DNA of 7,696 nt from CAZJOD01 sp964547525 (GCA_964547525.1 CAZJOD010000171.1:1-7696), one strand, 5' to 3'. Numbered from the stretch's first letter, positions 1 to 7,454 are shown. Notes: generated by a model not told the origin, from the sequence alone. Numbers and translations are program-made.

Positions 1-10
1 GTGAGGTAAA

Positions 11-760
11 ATGGAGGTTTTAATTTTTGTTTTTGGACTGGTTATCGGCAGTTTTTTGAATGTTTGTATATATAGAATTCCTCTTAAAGAATCAATAGTA
101 AAAAGTCCTTCACATTGTACTATGTGTAACGAAAAAATAAAACCAAAAGATTTGATTCCTGTATTAAGTTATATCATTTTAAAAGGAAAATGCAGATATT
201 GTAAAGGAAAAATAAGTGTCAGGTATCCTTTAATTGAAATTCTAAACGCATTTTTATATTTATTTTGTTATTTTCGTGTAGGATTGGATGTTGTGCTTTT
301 TCCATTATTAGGTTTATGTTCGGTTTTATTAGTCATGTCGGTAATTGATATGGATACAAAAGAAATCCCAAACCGTTTGGTTCTTATACTATTGGTTTTA
401 GGTGTTGTAAATGTTATTATAAATCCTAGTATTACAATTATTAAAGCTGCGGTTGGTTTTTTTGCAGTTAGTGTTCCTATGTTATTTATCGCACTTTTAA
501 CAGGAGGCGGAATGGGTGGCGGAGATATAAAACTTATGGCTGCTATAGGAGTATTTTTAGGGTGGTCTGATGTTTTAGCCGCATTTTTTATAGCATGTTT
601 CTTTGCCGGACTTATCGGTATGCTACTAATTTTGGTCAAAAAAAAGACCCGTAAAGATATGATACCGTTCGGACCCTTTTTAGCTGTCGGAATCTTGGCT
701 GTTATTTTTTTCGGACAAGATATTATAGCATGGTATACCGGTATTGCAGGAATTTTGTAA
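11..760 (+). CDS. pilD: Type IV prepilin leader peptidase / N-methyltransferase (A24 family)
   Basis: This is a membrane aspartyl protease that cleaves the leader of type IV prepilins or pseudopilins; family members with the N-terminal domain seen here also N-methylate the new first residue. The 249-residue length is normal for the full two-domain form. Visible are the N-terminal GSFLNVCIYRIP motif (residues 13-24), a zinc-type four-cysteine set (C36, C39, C61, C64), and the two expected catalytic aspartates: D113 in VIDMDTKEIPN and D172 in the GGGMGGGDIKLM loop. About seven hydrophobic segments follow the A24 pattern. The start is fixed because an in-frame TGA lies at 2-4 and no other start codon follows before the ATG; GAGG at 3-6 is the ribosome binding site, with a short 4-nt spacer. 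No pilin or pilus assembly gene is in view, so the substrate (pilus, competence or secretion pseudopilins) is unknown; partners may lie upstream. Confidence 0.95.
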   Translation: MEVLIFVFGLVIGSFLNVCIYRIPLKESIVKSPSHCTMCNEKIKPKDLIPVLSYIILKGKCRYCKGKISVRYPLIEILNAFLYLFCYFRVGLDVVLFPLLGLCSVLLVMSVIDMDTKEIPNRLVLILLVLGVVNVIINPSITIIKAAVGFFAVSVPMLFIALLTGGGMGGGDIKLMAAIGVFLGWSDVLAAFFIACFFAGLIGMLLILVKKKTRKDMIPFGPFLAVGILAVIFFGQDIIAWYTGIAGIL

Positions 761-794
761 GCAATTATTTGATTATTTAAATAAGGAGTAATAT

Positions 795-1514
795 ATGATA
801 GAAATCAACAATGTATCAAAGACATATGGATCAGGTGTTAAAGCTGTAGATTCTTTAACATTAAAAATACCCGACGGATCTATTTTCGGTTTTTTAGGTC
901 CGAATGGAGCGGGTAAAACAACACTAATAAAAATGATTACCGGCATTATAAATGCCGATAACGGTAATATCCTGGTAGAAGGTATAGATGTAAAAAAAGA
1001 TCCTATCGCTGCAAAAATGAAAATAGGTTTCGTTCCTGATGATCCCAATCTGTTTTTAAGATTAAAAGGATTGGAATACATGAACTTTATGGCTGATATG
1101 TATGATATACCTAATGATAATAGGATTGAAGACATTAAACAATTGGCGGTAAGGTTTTCAATGCAAGATGCCTTAGGTGATCAAATTCAAAGTTACTCTC
1201 ATGGAATGCGACAAAAAATTATAATAATGGGAGCGTTGATTCACAAACCGAAAGTATGGATTTTAGATGAACCGATGACTGGTTTAGATCCAAAATCGTC
1301 TTTTTTATTAAAAGAAATGATGAGAGAACATGCTGATTCCGGAAATACCGTTTTCTTTTCAACTCATGTCCTGGAGGTTGCTGAAAAGGTGTGTGACCGT
1401 ATTGCCGTTATTAATAAAGGTAAGATACTCTTTGAAGGTACATTGAGTGATATGAAAAAATCAGCGAAAGAAAACATTTCGCTTGAAAAAATGTTTTTGG
1501 AGATGACAGAATGA
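795..1514 (+). CDS. ABC transporter ATP-binding protein (ABC-2 exporter type)
   Basis: This is the cytoplasmic ATPase that powers the permease encoded directly downstream. The 239-residue protein is one complete nucleotide-binding domain: Walker A GPNGAGKTT (35-43), signature YSHGM (134-138), Walker B VWILDE (154-159), D-loop GLDP (163-166) and switch histidine H191 in FFSTH. Two positions depart from the textbook form. The Q-loop region reads VPDDPNLF (80-87) with aspartate where glutamine is usual, and the signature is YSHGM instead of LSGGQ. Both variants are familiar in EcsA-like ATPases of Firmicutes ABC-2 systems, so they suggest subfamily and not inactivity. The start is supported by AAGGAG (783-788) six bases upstream. 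The gene lies 34 bp after the prepilin peptidase gene and overlaps the permease gene by ATGA, implying translational coupling. The transported substrate cannot be told from the sequence. Confidence 0.95.
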   Translation: MIEINNVSKTYGSGVKAVDSLTLKIPDGSIFGFLGPNGAGKTTLIKMITGIINADNGNILVEGIDVKKDPIAAKMKIGFVPDDPNLFLRLKGLEYMNFMADMYDIPNDNRIEDIKQLAVRFSMQDALGDQIQSYSHGMRQKIIIMGALIHKPKVWILDEPMTGLDPKSSFLLKEMMREHADSGNTVFFSTHVLEVAEKVCDRIAVINKGKILFEGTLSDMKKSAKENISLEKMFLEMTE

Positions 1515-3154
1515 ATAAAGTGTATAGATTAACTCGTGTTTTTTTAAAAACCGGTGGTATTTTTTCATATAATAAGAAAAAGAATACTAATATTTGGCTG
1601 ATACCGTTATTAGGTTTAGCTTTTTTACCGATAATAATTCAATTGGGCTATGGTTCGTATGCATTAACCGAAATTTTATCAAATATCGGGGTGCAATCCT
1701 TAATACTTTATCTTGCAATGATATCGTGCTTAATGATTATTTTTTTATTCGGTATCTTTTATATACTGGGAATTTTCTATCTGGCCAAGGACATAGAAAC
1801 GGTTTTGACTCTACCGTTAAAGCCATGGGAGATTTTAAGTGCAAGATTTATTACCGTATTGCTATACGAATATTTATTAATGTGTATAATACTTGCACCT
1901 GTTCTAATAGGTTACGGTCTTGCATCGAAAGCCGGTGTCTTATTTATTATATATAGTATTGCGGTTTTTCTGACACTACCTGTAATTGCATTATGTATAG
2001 CTGCTTTTCCTGTTTTATTAATTATGAGATTTACAAGTTTTGCAAAAAACAGAGATGTTTTCAAATACTTTACAGGAATATTTGCATTGGTTATTGCTTT
2101 GGGTTTTAATTTCGGAATCCAAAAATTGTCGATGGGGTTCGCCGGAACGGAACAGATATATGATTTTGTTGAAAACAGTAATCAAAGTGTGTTACAGTTA
2201 GGTAAATCTATACCTGGAGTAACATTTGCCGTTGATGCACTTGTAAAATCCAACCAAGCTGCAGGATTAATAAACATATTGTTATTTATATTTGTTGCTG
2301 TTTTATCATATGCAATATTTATGTTTTTAGGCAAGATGCTGTATTTTAAAGGTGTAATAGGTATCAATGAATCTTCTGCTAAAAGAATGAGTATAAGTTC
2401 CGCTTCAATGACTAAGAAAATGAATAAAAGAAGCCGCTTAAATTCTTATGTGTTAAAAGAATTAAGATTATTATTCAGAACACCCATATATTTTATGAAC
2501 TGTATATTGATAAACTTTATTTTCCCGGTATTTTTAATTATACCTATGCTTATACAGGGAGATATAAACAGTATGACCGGACAGCTTTCTGAGTTTTTGA
2601 ACACAAACGGTGGCATGGCTTTGTCAATTATATTTGCAATAGCGCTTTTTATGGCTTCGTCTAATGCAATTACCGCTACCACCATATCACGGGAAGGTAC
2701 CGGTTTGTATGTTATGAAATATTTACCCATACCGATGGAAAAGCAAATGATGCATAAAGTTGTAAGTGGTATTATAATATCTTCTATTGCTATAGTTTTA
2801 ATTATAGGTATTTTATTTTTCTTAGGGATGCCTTTAATAATAACACTATTAAGCGCTGTTTTATCAATCAATGCTATGATCTATACCGCATTAACAGGTA
2901 TAATAATCGATATGCATAATCCTAAGCTTAATTGGGATAATGAGCAAGCAGCCGTTAAACAAAATCTGAATGTTTTAATTAATATGTTGTTTGCCATAAT
3001 TGCAGGATTTATAGGGATATTACCAACGGCTCTTTTAAAATTAAATATTTTTTCCGCTTTTGTATATATTTTAATAATGTTTATTTTGATTAACAGGTTA
3101 TTATATGGTTATATAAAAAGAAACTCGGAGAATCTATTAATGAAATTAGATTAA
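1511..3154 (+). CDS. ABC-2 type exporter permease, double-length membrane subunit
   Basis: This is an integral membrane protein of 547 residues with about twelve hydrophobic segments (roughly 29-47, 62-92, 111-135, 143-172, 184-203, 251-275, 328-348, 367-388, 416-438, 440-465, 488-507, 513-530). It is about twice the length of a simple ABC-2 permease. Each half carries a similar cytoplasmic element: DIETVLTLPLKPWEILSARF at 94-113, and REGTGLYVMKYLPIPMEKQM at 394-413, suggesting an internal duplication that would let one chain form the whole pore. A basic loop (291-327) joins the halves, and DMHNPKLNWDNEQAAVKQN (467-485) near the end resembles a motif I associate with this putative-exporter family. 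The ATG overlaps the ATPase stop codon, and GGAG at 1499-1502 serves as its ribosome binding site. Function is inferred from topology and from pairing with the ATPase. Substrate is unknown; a lipid, peptide or drug are all possible. Confidence 0.9.
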   Translation: MNKVYRLTRVFLKTGGIFSYNKKKNTNIWLIPLLGLAFLPIIIQLGYGSYALTEILSNIGVQSLILYLAMISCLMIIFLFGIFYILGIFYLAKDIETVLTLPLKPWEILSARFITVLLYEYLLMCIILAPVLIGYGLASKAGVLFIIYSIAVFLTLPVIALCIAAFPVLLIMRFTSFAKNRDVFKYFTGIFALVIALGFNFGIQKLSMGFAGTEQIYDFVENSNQSVLQLGKSIPGVTFAVDALVKSNQAAGLINILLFIFVAVLSYAIFMFLGKMLYFKGVIGINESSAKRMSISSASMTKKMNKRSRLNSYVLKELRLLFRTPIYFMNCILINFIFPVFLIIPMLIQGDINSMTGQLSEFLNTNGGMALSIIFAIALFMASSNAITATTISREGTGLYVMKYLPIPMEKQMMHKVVSGIIISSIAIVLIIGILFFLGMPLIITLLSAVLSINAMIYTALTGIIIDMHNPKLNWDNEQAAVKQNLNVLINMLFAIIAGFIGILPTALLKLNIFSAFVYILIMFILINRLLYGYIKRNSENLLMKLD

Positions 3155-3161
3155 CAAGTTT

Positions 3162-3234
3162 AACCGGTACGGTTTGTTATCCTGTTTGACAAGTTGTTAT
3201 GTATGGAATAAAAACCGTATCGATGGTTATACGG
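3162..3234 (+). promoter_or_regulatory. Chain of mutually exclusive complementary segments before the lipoprotein gene
   Basis: Four short segments can pair in competing ways. AACCG (3162-3166) pairs with CGGTT (3170-3174). TACGGTTT (3168-3175) pairs with AAACCGTA (3212-3219). CCGTAT (3215-3220) pairs with ATACGG (3229-3234), which covers the first two bases of the lipoprotein GGAGG site. Such an arrangement could alter access to the ribosome binding site in read-through transcripts. The stems are short, and ACCG/CGGT words are common in this DNA, so chance is a serious alternative. Confidence 0.25.
3186..3214 (+). promoter_or_regulatory. Possible sigma-A promoter for the lipoprotein gene
   Basis: A perfect -35 hexamer TTGACA (3186-3191) is followed after 17 bp by TAAAAA (3209-3214), which matches the -10 consensus at four of six positions. 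Transcription would begin near 3221, about 20 bases before the lipoprotein ATG and just before its GGAGG. The weak -10 keeps this tentative; the lipoprotein could equally be read from the upstream exporter operon, since no convincing terminator lies in the 87-bp gap. Confidence 0.4.
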
Positions 3235-3241
3235 AGGATAA

Positions 3242-4393
3242 ATGAAAAAAATATTTATTATAGCTGTCATCATTACCGGTTTTATCTTTTTGATCGGGTG
3301 TAATGGAGAAACTACCAATTTTATAGAACCTGACTTTACTAAGTTGAATTCTGAATATAAACAATATTCGTTAAATGCTTACAGACTAATAATGGGATTT
3401 TCTCCGGATTCAGGTACGATAATTGCTATTAAAGAAACTGAAAACCTGCGAAATCTTGTATTTATTGATACCGATACCGCAAATGAAACAGTATCAATAC
3501 AGCTTGATAAGCAATGGCCTTTAGAACAAAAGAGGGTTCGCTGGTCTAAAGATGGTACCTCCTTCATACTTGCAGACGCTTGGAGCGGACCGGTTGAAGT
3601 AAAATACGGCGTGAAAACTCCGGGATATAAATTTAACATATACAGTCCGACGATAGTTTCATATGGAGATGATTTCCATGAAAAACCGGATTATCTTGTT
3701 TGCAGTCCGTCTTTTGATTATACCGGTGAAAGTGTAATTTATTCAATATATAACAATACTGCCGGTTATACGGTATATGCATCGGAAACCGGAATAAATG
3801 ATATGATGCTTGATAGAAATAAAATCGGTTTGGCATCAATACTTCAAATAAAAGAGAATAAATTTATAGAAACATACGAATTTACCGATTCGGATGTTTC
3901 AAAAAGTACTATTGATTTTATTAAAGGAACAGATACCGTTACACTGGCAAAGGTCACCGGTATGTATAGAAAGCTATACATTAAAGATTATAGTAAAGAT
4001 AGAAAAAGGATACTATATTTTGAAACATCATTGGTAACACAAGGAACTAATGTGGTAGGAGAGAAAATCATACCACGTATTATAGAGTTTGATACGGATT
4101 ATGAAGAACATAAAATTATAAATATAAAATTGCCGGATAGTTACCAAGTTTTAAACGGTGTAATGTCTCCTAATGGAAGGTATGCGGTTTTTATAGTATA
4201 TAAAGATGAGAGCTTTATTATGTTATTATATGATATTAATACATCAAAATTTTATGAATTATTAAAAAATCAAGATATCGGAGCTACCTTTATAGGATCA
4301 TTACCCGGTAGGATTGACGGGCTTTTTATATCCGATGATCTAAAAATTTGCTTGGTTACAGATAAAGGTGTATTCATATTTAGACCTGCATAA
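3242..4393 (+). CDS. Secreted lipoprotein with beta-propeller-like repeats, function unknown
   Basis: This is a 383-residue exported protein that I cannot assign to a named family. It begins with a clear lipoprotein signal: MKK, a hydrophobic stretch (4-18) and the lipobox LIGC ending at C20, so the mature protein should be lipid-anchored on the outer face of the membrane. The body has recurring blade-like motifs of the TolB/WD40 kind: FSPDSGTIIAI (53-63), WSKDGTSFILAD (101-112), FDYTGESVIYS (158-168), YSKDRKRILYF (250-260), MSPNGRYAVFI (308-318) and ISDDLKICLVTD (363-374). About six such units suggest a six-bladed propeller, a fold used mostly for binding; no catalytic motif is apparent. The start follows GGAGG at 3233-3237 with a tight 4-nt spacer. 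It sits 87 bp after the ABC permease gene, so it could be a surface accessory of that exporter, but gene order is the only evidence. Confidence 0.8.
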   Translation: MKKIFIIAVIITGFIFLIGCNGETTNFIEPDFTKLNSEYKQYSLNAYRLIMGFSPDSGTIIAIKETENLRNLVFIDTDTANETVSIQLDKQWPLEQKRVRWSKDGTSFILADAWSGPVEVKYGVKTPGYKFNIYSPTIVSYGDDFHEKPDYLVCSPSFDYTGESVIYSIYNNTAGYTVYASETGINDMMLDRNKIGLASILQIKENKFIETYEFTDSDVSKSTIDFIKGTDTVTLAKVTGMYRKLYIKDYSKDRKRILYFETSLVTQGTNVVGEKIIPRIIEFDTDYEEHKIINIKLPDSYQVLNGVMSPNGRYAVFIVYKDESFIMLLYDINTSKFYELLKNQDIGATFIGSLPGRIDGLFISDDLKICLVTDKGVFIFRPA

Positions 4394-4409
4394 AAATATT
4401 AAATACATC

Positions 4410-4438
4410 TTTACAATAAATATTTCATATAGTAAAAT
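4410..4438 (+). promoter_or_regulatory. Sigma-A-type promoter of the symporter-ligase operon
   Basis: TTTACA (4410-4415, five of six matches) and TAAAAT (4433-4438, five of six matches) are separated by exactly 17 bp. The predicted transcription start is near 4445, giving an untranslated leader of about 80 bases before the ATG at 4527. It is the best promoter match in the window and separates the right-hand operon from the lipoprotein gene. I saw no terminator or obvious operator around it; the AAATATT/AATATTT pair (4394-4400 and 4419-4425) is AT-only and weak. Confidence 0.65.
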
Positions 4439-4508
4439 TAAGACGATAAACATGAATATTGTTTAATTTGAAGCATGGTAGCATTTCATGTCTAAATTAT
4501 TTAATTAC

Positions 4509-4515
4509 GGAAGGA
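4509..4515 (+). promoter_or_regulatory. Ribosome binding site that decides the symporter start
   Basis: GGAAGGA lies 11 bases before the ATG at 4527; aligned to the AAGGAGG consensus the effective spacing is about 9. No comparable site precedes the in-frame ATG at 4488, so translation most likely starts at 4527. Confidence 0.65.
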
Positions 4516-4526
4516 CGGTATTACGG

Positions 4527-6008
4527 ATGAAGTTTGTGATTCTATTTGCCTTTATTGCAATAATGATTGCAGTAGGCGTAATCTCCAGGAAAAAGGTAAC
4601 TAATATTGACGATTTCTTTTTGGGTGGGAGAAAAGTGGGCCCTTGGATTAGTGCATTCTCTTACGGAGCGTCTTATTTTTCTGCGGTAATATTTATCGGA
4701 TATGCGGGTAAAATCGGTTGGGATTTCGGTATGTCCGCCATATGGATAGGTGTTTTCAACGCATTGATCGGTACATATTTGGCATGGACGGTATTAGGCA
4801 GGAAAGCAAGGGAAATTTCACACCAATTGGATGCCAAGACGATGCCTGATTTTTTTGCTAAACGTTATGAAAATAAAAATATGAAAACTTTTTCAGCGTT
4901 AGTAATTTTTATATTTTTGGTTCCATATACGGCATCTGTATATAAAGGGCTGGGATATCTATTTGAAAGCGCTTTTAACATACCTTATATATATTGTACT
5001 TTGGGTATGGCTGTTTTAACAGGTGTTTACATACTATTAGGCGGATATGTAGCTACGGCTTTAAATGATTTTATACAAGGTTCAATAATGATAGTAGGTG
5101 CAATTATTATGGTTGCATATATACTGGCTAGCCCCGAAGTGGCAGGTTTATCACAAGGGATACGCTCTTTAGCCGCTATTGAAGCGTCAAAAGCTTCTCT
5201 TATAGGTCCTAATCCCATTTCACTTATAGGTCTGATAATATTAACAAGCTTAGGACCATGGGGTCTACCTCAAATGATACATAAATTTTATGCCGTAAAA
5301 AGCAAAGACACAATCAAAAAAGGGAGAACGGTATCAACCGTATTCGCTCTGATAATAGGTGTAGCCGCATACGGTTCGGGAGCTATGGGATCATTATTTT
5401 TCAATGCTGTTCCGGACGGTGGTAATTATGACAAAATAGTACCGCTAATGTTGACACAATCGGCAATGCCGGAAATTTTTCTAGGTCTTATAACGGTGCT
5501 GGTACTTTCAGCTTCGATGTCAACTTTAGCTTCATTGGTTTTAGTTTCAGGATCGGCTATAACCATGGATCTTGGTAAAGGCATCGTTAATAAAAACATG
5601 TCTAAAAAAGTTGAGATGAATTTGATGCGTACAATGTGTATCATATTTGTCGCAGCTTCATTTATAATATCGATTACAAACCCCAGCGCCATAGTTACTC
5701 TAATGTCATTGTCTTGGGGAGCTATTTCCGGTTGCTTTATAGCCCCGTTTTTATACGGTTTATGGAGCAAAAAAGCTTCAAAAGAGGGTGCTTGGGCAGC
5801 TATGATAACGGGAATTTCCGTTATGCTTTTATGTGTAATAATATTACCCGCACTGTCAAAAGGAGCGCCCGGTTCGTTTATTCGTACTGTAAGTGCCGCA
5901 CCTAACGCCGGTTCATTGGCAATGATTATATCACTGATTATTATGCCCTTGGTAGACGGAATCAAGGCAAAAAGTACGGTTACCATAGCAAAAAATATTA
6001 ATTATTAA
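4527..6008 (+). CDS. Sodium:solute symporter (SSS family), probable carboxylate/aryl-acid uptake
   Basis: This is a membrane protein of 493 residues, normal for sodium-coupled SSS symporters (PutP/PanF/PaaL relatives), with about 13 hydrophobic segments. Family marks are the N-terminal DFFLGGRKVGPW (29-40), SYFSAVIFIGYAGKIGWDFG (49-68) in the first core helix, GGYVATALNDFIQG (172-185) matching the first SSS signature, LPQMIHKFYAVKS (247-259), and the serine-rich LSASMSTLASLVLVSGS (327-343) in the helix that supplies sodium ligands in PutP and vSGLT. I chose ATG 4527 over the in-frame ATG 4488 because only 4527 has a ribosome binding site, and because the first helix then begins at once, as is usual; the 13 extra residues are polar and unlike the family. 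The phenylacetate-CoA ligase gene follows after 16 bp, so an aromatic or short carboxylic acid is the likely cargo. SSS substrates vary widely, so specificity is inference. Confidence 0.92.
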   Translation: MKFVILFAFIAIMIAVGVISRKKVTNIDDFFLGGRKVGPWISAFSYGASYFSAVIFIGYAGKIGWDFGMSAIWIGVFNALIGTYLAWTVLGRKAREISHQLDAKTMPDFFAKRYENKNMKTFSALVIFIFLVPYTASVYKGLGYLFESAFNIPYIYCTLGMAVLTGVYILLGGYVATALNDFIQGSIMIVGAIIMVAYILASPEVAGLSQGIRSLAAIEASKASLIGPNPISLIGLIILTSLGPWGLPQMIHKFYAVKSKDTIKKGRTVSTVFALIIGVAAYGSGAMGSLFFNAVPDGGNYDKIVPLMLTQSAMPEIFLGLITVLVLSASMSTLASLVLVSGSAITMDLGKGIVNKNMSKKVEMNLMRTMCIIFVAASFIISITNPSAIVTLMSLSWGAISGCFIAPFLYGLWSKKASKEGAWAAMITGISVMLLCVIILPALSKGAPGSFIRTVSAAPNAGSLAMIISLIIMPLVDGIKAKSTVTIAKNINY

Positions 6009-6015
6009 GAAGGTG
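6008..6015 (+). promoter_or_regulatory. Ribosome binding site that decides the ligase start
   Basis: AGAAGGTG matches the AGGAGGTG consensus at seven of eight positions and ends 9 bases before ATG 6025. It overlaps the symporter stop codon by one base. The in-frame GTG at 6013 lies inside this site and so cannot be its start codon. Confidence 0.8.
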
Positions 6016-6024
6016 TATAGATCA

Positions 6025-7341
6025 ATGAGGATTTGGGATAAAGAACACGAATGCATGGCACGTTCTCAAATGAGAACTCTGCAGCTTGAAAGACTAAAGA
6101 GCATTGTACAATATGCATATGATAAAGTGCCGATGTACAAGCAAAAGTTTGATCAAATCGGGTTAAAACCCCGACATATAGAGAGCTTGAAGGATATTGA
6201 AAAGATACCTTTTACCACTAAGGACGATTTAAGAGATAATTATCCTTTTGGATTGCTTGCCGTTTCATTAAAAGATATTGTAGAGATACACGCGTCTTCA
6301 GGTACAACCGGTAAACCCGTAGTGGTAGGATACACACGGAAGGATATGGATGTTTGGACGGATTGTGTCGCTCGTATTATTACTATGGCCGGTGTTACCG
6401 AAGATGATGTCGCTCAGGTTGCTTTCGGATACGGATTATTTACCGGAGGATTCGGCTTGCATTACGGTTTACAGAGGGTAGGCGCCACAGTTGTTCCAAT
6501 GTCCAGTGGTAATTCCGAACGTCAACTCATGTTAATGCAGGATTTCGGAGCGACCGCTTTAATTGCCACACCTTCATACGCATTGCGCTTAACAGAAGTA
6601 ATGGAAGAAATGGGAATGACAAAGAACGATTTCAAATTGAAAGTAGGATTGTTTGGTGGTGAAGGTCACAGTAACGAGCTGGCTGAAGAAATAGTTAAAA
6701 GATGGGGTATTATAGATACCGAAAATTATGGAATGACTGAAATAACCGGACCCGGTGTATCCGGCGAGTGTTTATGGAAGACAGGAATGCATGTTAATGA
6801 GGATGTGTTTTATCCTGAAATAATAGATCCCGCAACTCAACAATCCTTGGATATCGGTGAAAAAGGAGAAATGGTTCTTACAACATTATTGAAAGAAGGT
6901 ATACCAATGCTGAGATTCAGAACCAAGGATATAACATTTCTGGATGACAAACCGTGTGAGTGCGGCAGAACTCTTGTTAGAATGGGTAAAGTTCAGGGAC
7001 GTACCGATGATATGATGATAATACGTGGAGTTAATGTCTTTCCGTCACAAATCGAATCGGTTATTTTAAAAATACCCGAAGTAGGACCGCATTATCAGAT
7101 CCTTCTAAGAAAAAGAGGGTTTTTAGATGAAATTGAGGTTTTGGTAGAGTTGGTTGATGCGAGTGTGTTGGAGAGCTATAAAAAGCTTGAATCTATTGAA
7201 AAACACATAAAAGCGAATATTAAGAGTGTTCTCCAAATAGATGCCAAGGTACGTTTGGTTGAACCTTTTACAATTGAAAGAACTACCGGAAAAGCAAAAA
7301 GGGTTGTTGATCTTAGAAATGAACCTGAATCTAAGAGTTAA
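6025..7341 (+). CDS. paaK: Phenylacetate-CoA ligase (AMP-forming)
   Basis: This is a cytoplasmic adenylate-forming enzyme that joins phenylacetate (or a related aryl or short-chain acid) to coenzyme A using ATP, giving AMP and pyrophosphate. The 438-residue length is typical of PaaK. Motifs appear in order: HASSGTTGKPVVVGYT (89-104) as the phosphate-binding loop, FGYGLFTGGFGLHYG (134-148), ENYGMTEITGPGVSGEC (233-249), the PaaK-type CECGRT (311-316), GRTDDMMIIRGVNVFPSQIE (325-344) at the domain hinge, and ERTTGKAKR (418-426), where K423 corresponds to the adenylation lysine. ATG 6025 is chosen over GTG 6013 because the ribosome binding site overlaps that GTG. The gene is 16 bp behind the symporter and surely co-transcribed with it. 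In anaerobes PaaK homologues often lie beside indolepyruvate ferredoxin oxidoreductase genes; none is in view, so whether the natural substrate is phenylacetate, indoleacetate or another acid remains open. Confidence 0.94.
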   Translation: MRIWDKEHECMARSQMRTLQLERLKSIVQYAYDKVPMYKQKFDQIGLKPRHIESLKDIEKIPFTTKDDLRDNYPFGLLAVSLKDIVEIHASSGTTGKPVVVGYTRKDMDVWTDCVARIITMAGVTEDDVAQVAFGYGLFTGGFGLHYGLQRVGATVVPMSSGNSERQLMLMQDFGATALIATPSYALRLTEVMEEMGMTKNDFKLKVGLFGGEGHSNELAEEIVKRWGIIDTENYGMTEITGPGVSGECLWKTGMHVNEDVFYPEIIDPATQQSLDIGEKGEMVLTTLLKEGIPMLRFRTKDITFLDDKPCECGRTLVRMGKVQGRTDDMMIIRGVNVFPSQIESVILKIPEVGPHYQILLRKRGFLDEIEVLVELVDASVLESYKKLESIEKHIKANIKSVLQIDAKVRLVEPFTIERTTGKAKRVVDLRNEPESKS

Positions 7342-7379
7342 AACCGGTAACAAAGCTCATCGGTCAGGCACCTTAATAC

Positions 7380-7405
7380 TTAGAATAAAAAACCCATTAT
7401 TCTAA
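7380..7405. repeat. Perfect 9-bp inverted repeat with 8-nt loop
   Basis: TTAGAATAA (7380-7388) and TTATTCTAA (7397-7405) are exact reverse complements. The stem has only two G-C pairs in total and no T-run follows, so it is at best a weak transcript-end hairpin about 40 bases after the ligase stop codon, or a protein binding site. Confidence 0.45.
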
Positions 7406-7454
7406 AAGACAAATTCTATATTAAACAAGCTGTTTTCTGCGATATAAAAATAAT

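Noticed and set aside
755..783. Promoter between the prepilin peptidase and ATPase genes
   Set aside because: TTGTAA and TAAATA at 17 bp spacing match poorly (the -10 at only three positions), and the 34-bp gap fits read-through from upstream.
773..1135. Minus-strand open frame over the ATPase start
   Set aside because: It overlaps the Walker A region of an unmistakable ATPase and has no support of its own.
2446..2871. 141-codon minus-strand open frame inside the permease gene
   Set aside because: Antisense shadow of membrane-protein codons; no start signal and no family resemblance.
4394..4425. Terminator after the lipoprotein gene
   Set aside because: The only hairpin is a 7-bp AT-only stem with a long loop and no T-run, and it overlaps a much better promoter.
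5426..5986. 186-codon minus-strand open frame inside the symporter gene
   Set aside because: It is fully contained in a strongly supported SSS gene, has no recognisable motif or ribosome binding site, and is explained as an antisense shadow of a hydrophobic coding sequence.
7380..7405. Fur/PerR-type box
   Set aside because: The half-sites resemble such boxes in being AT-rich and palindromic, but they are separated by 8 bases instead of the single base typical of those operators.
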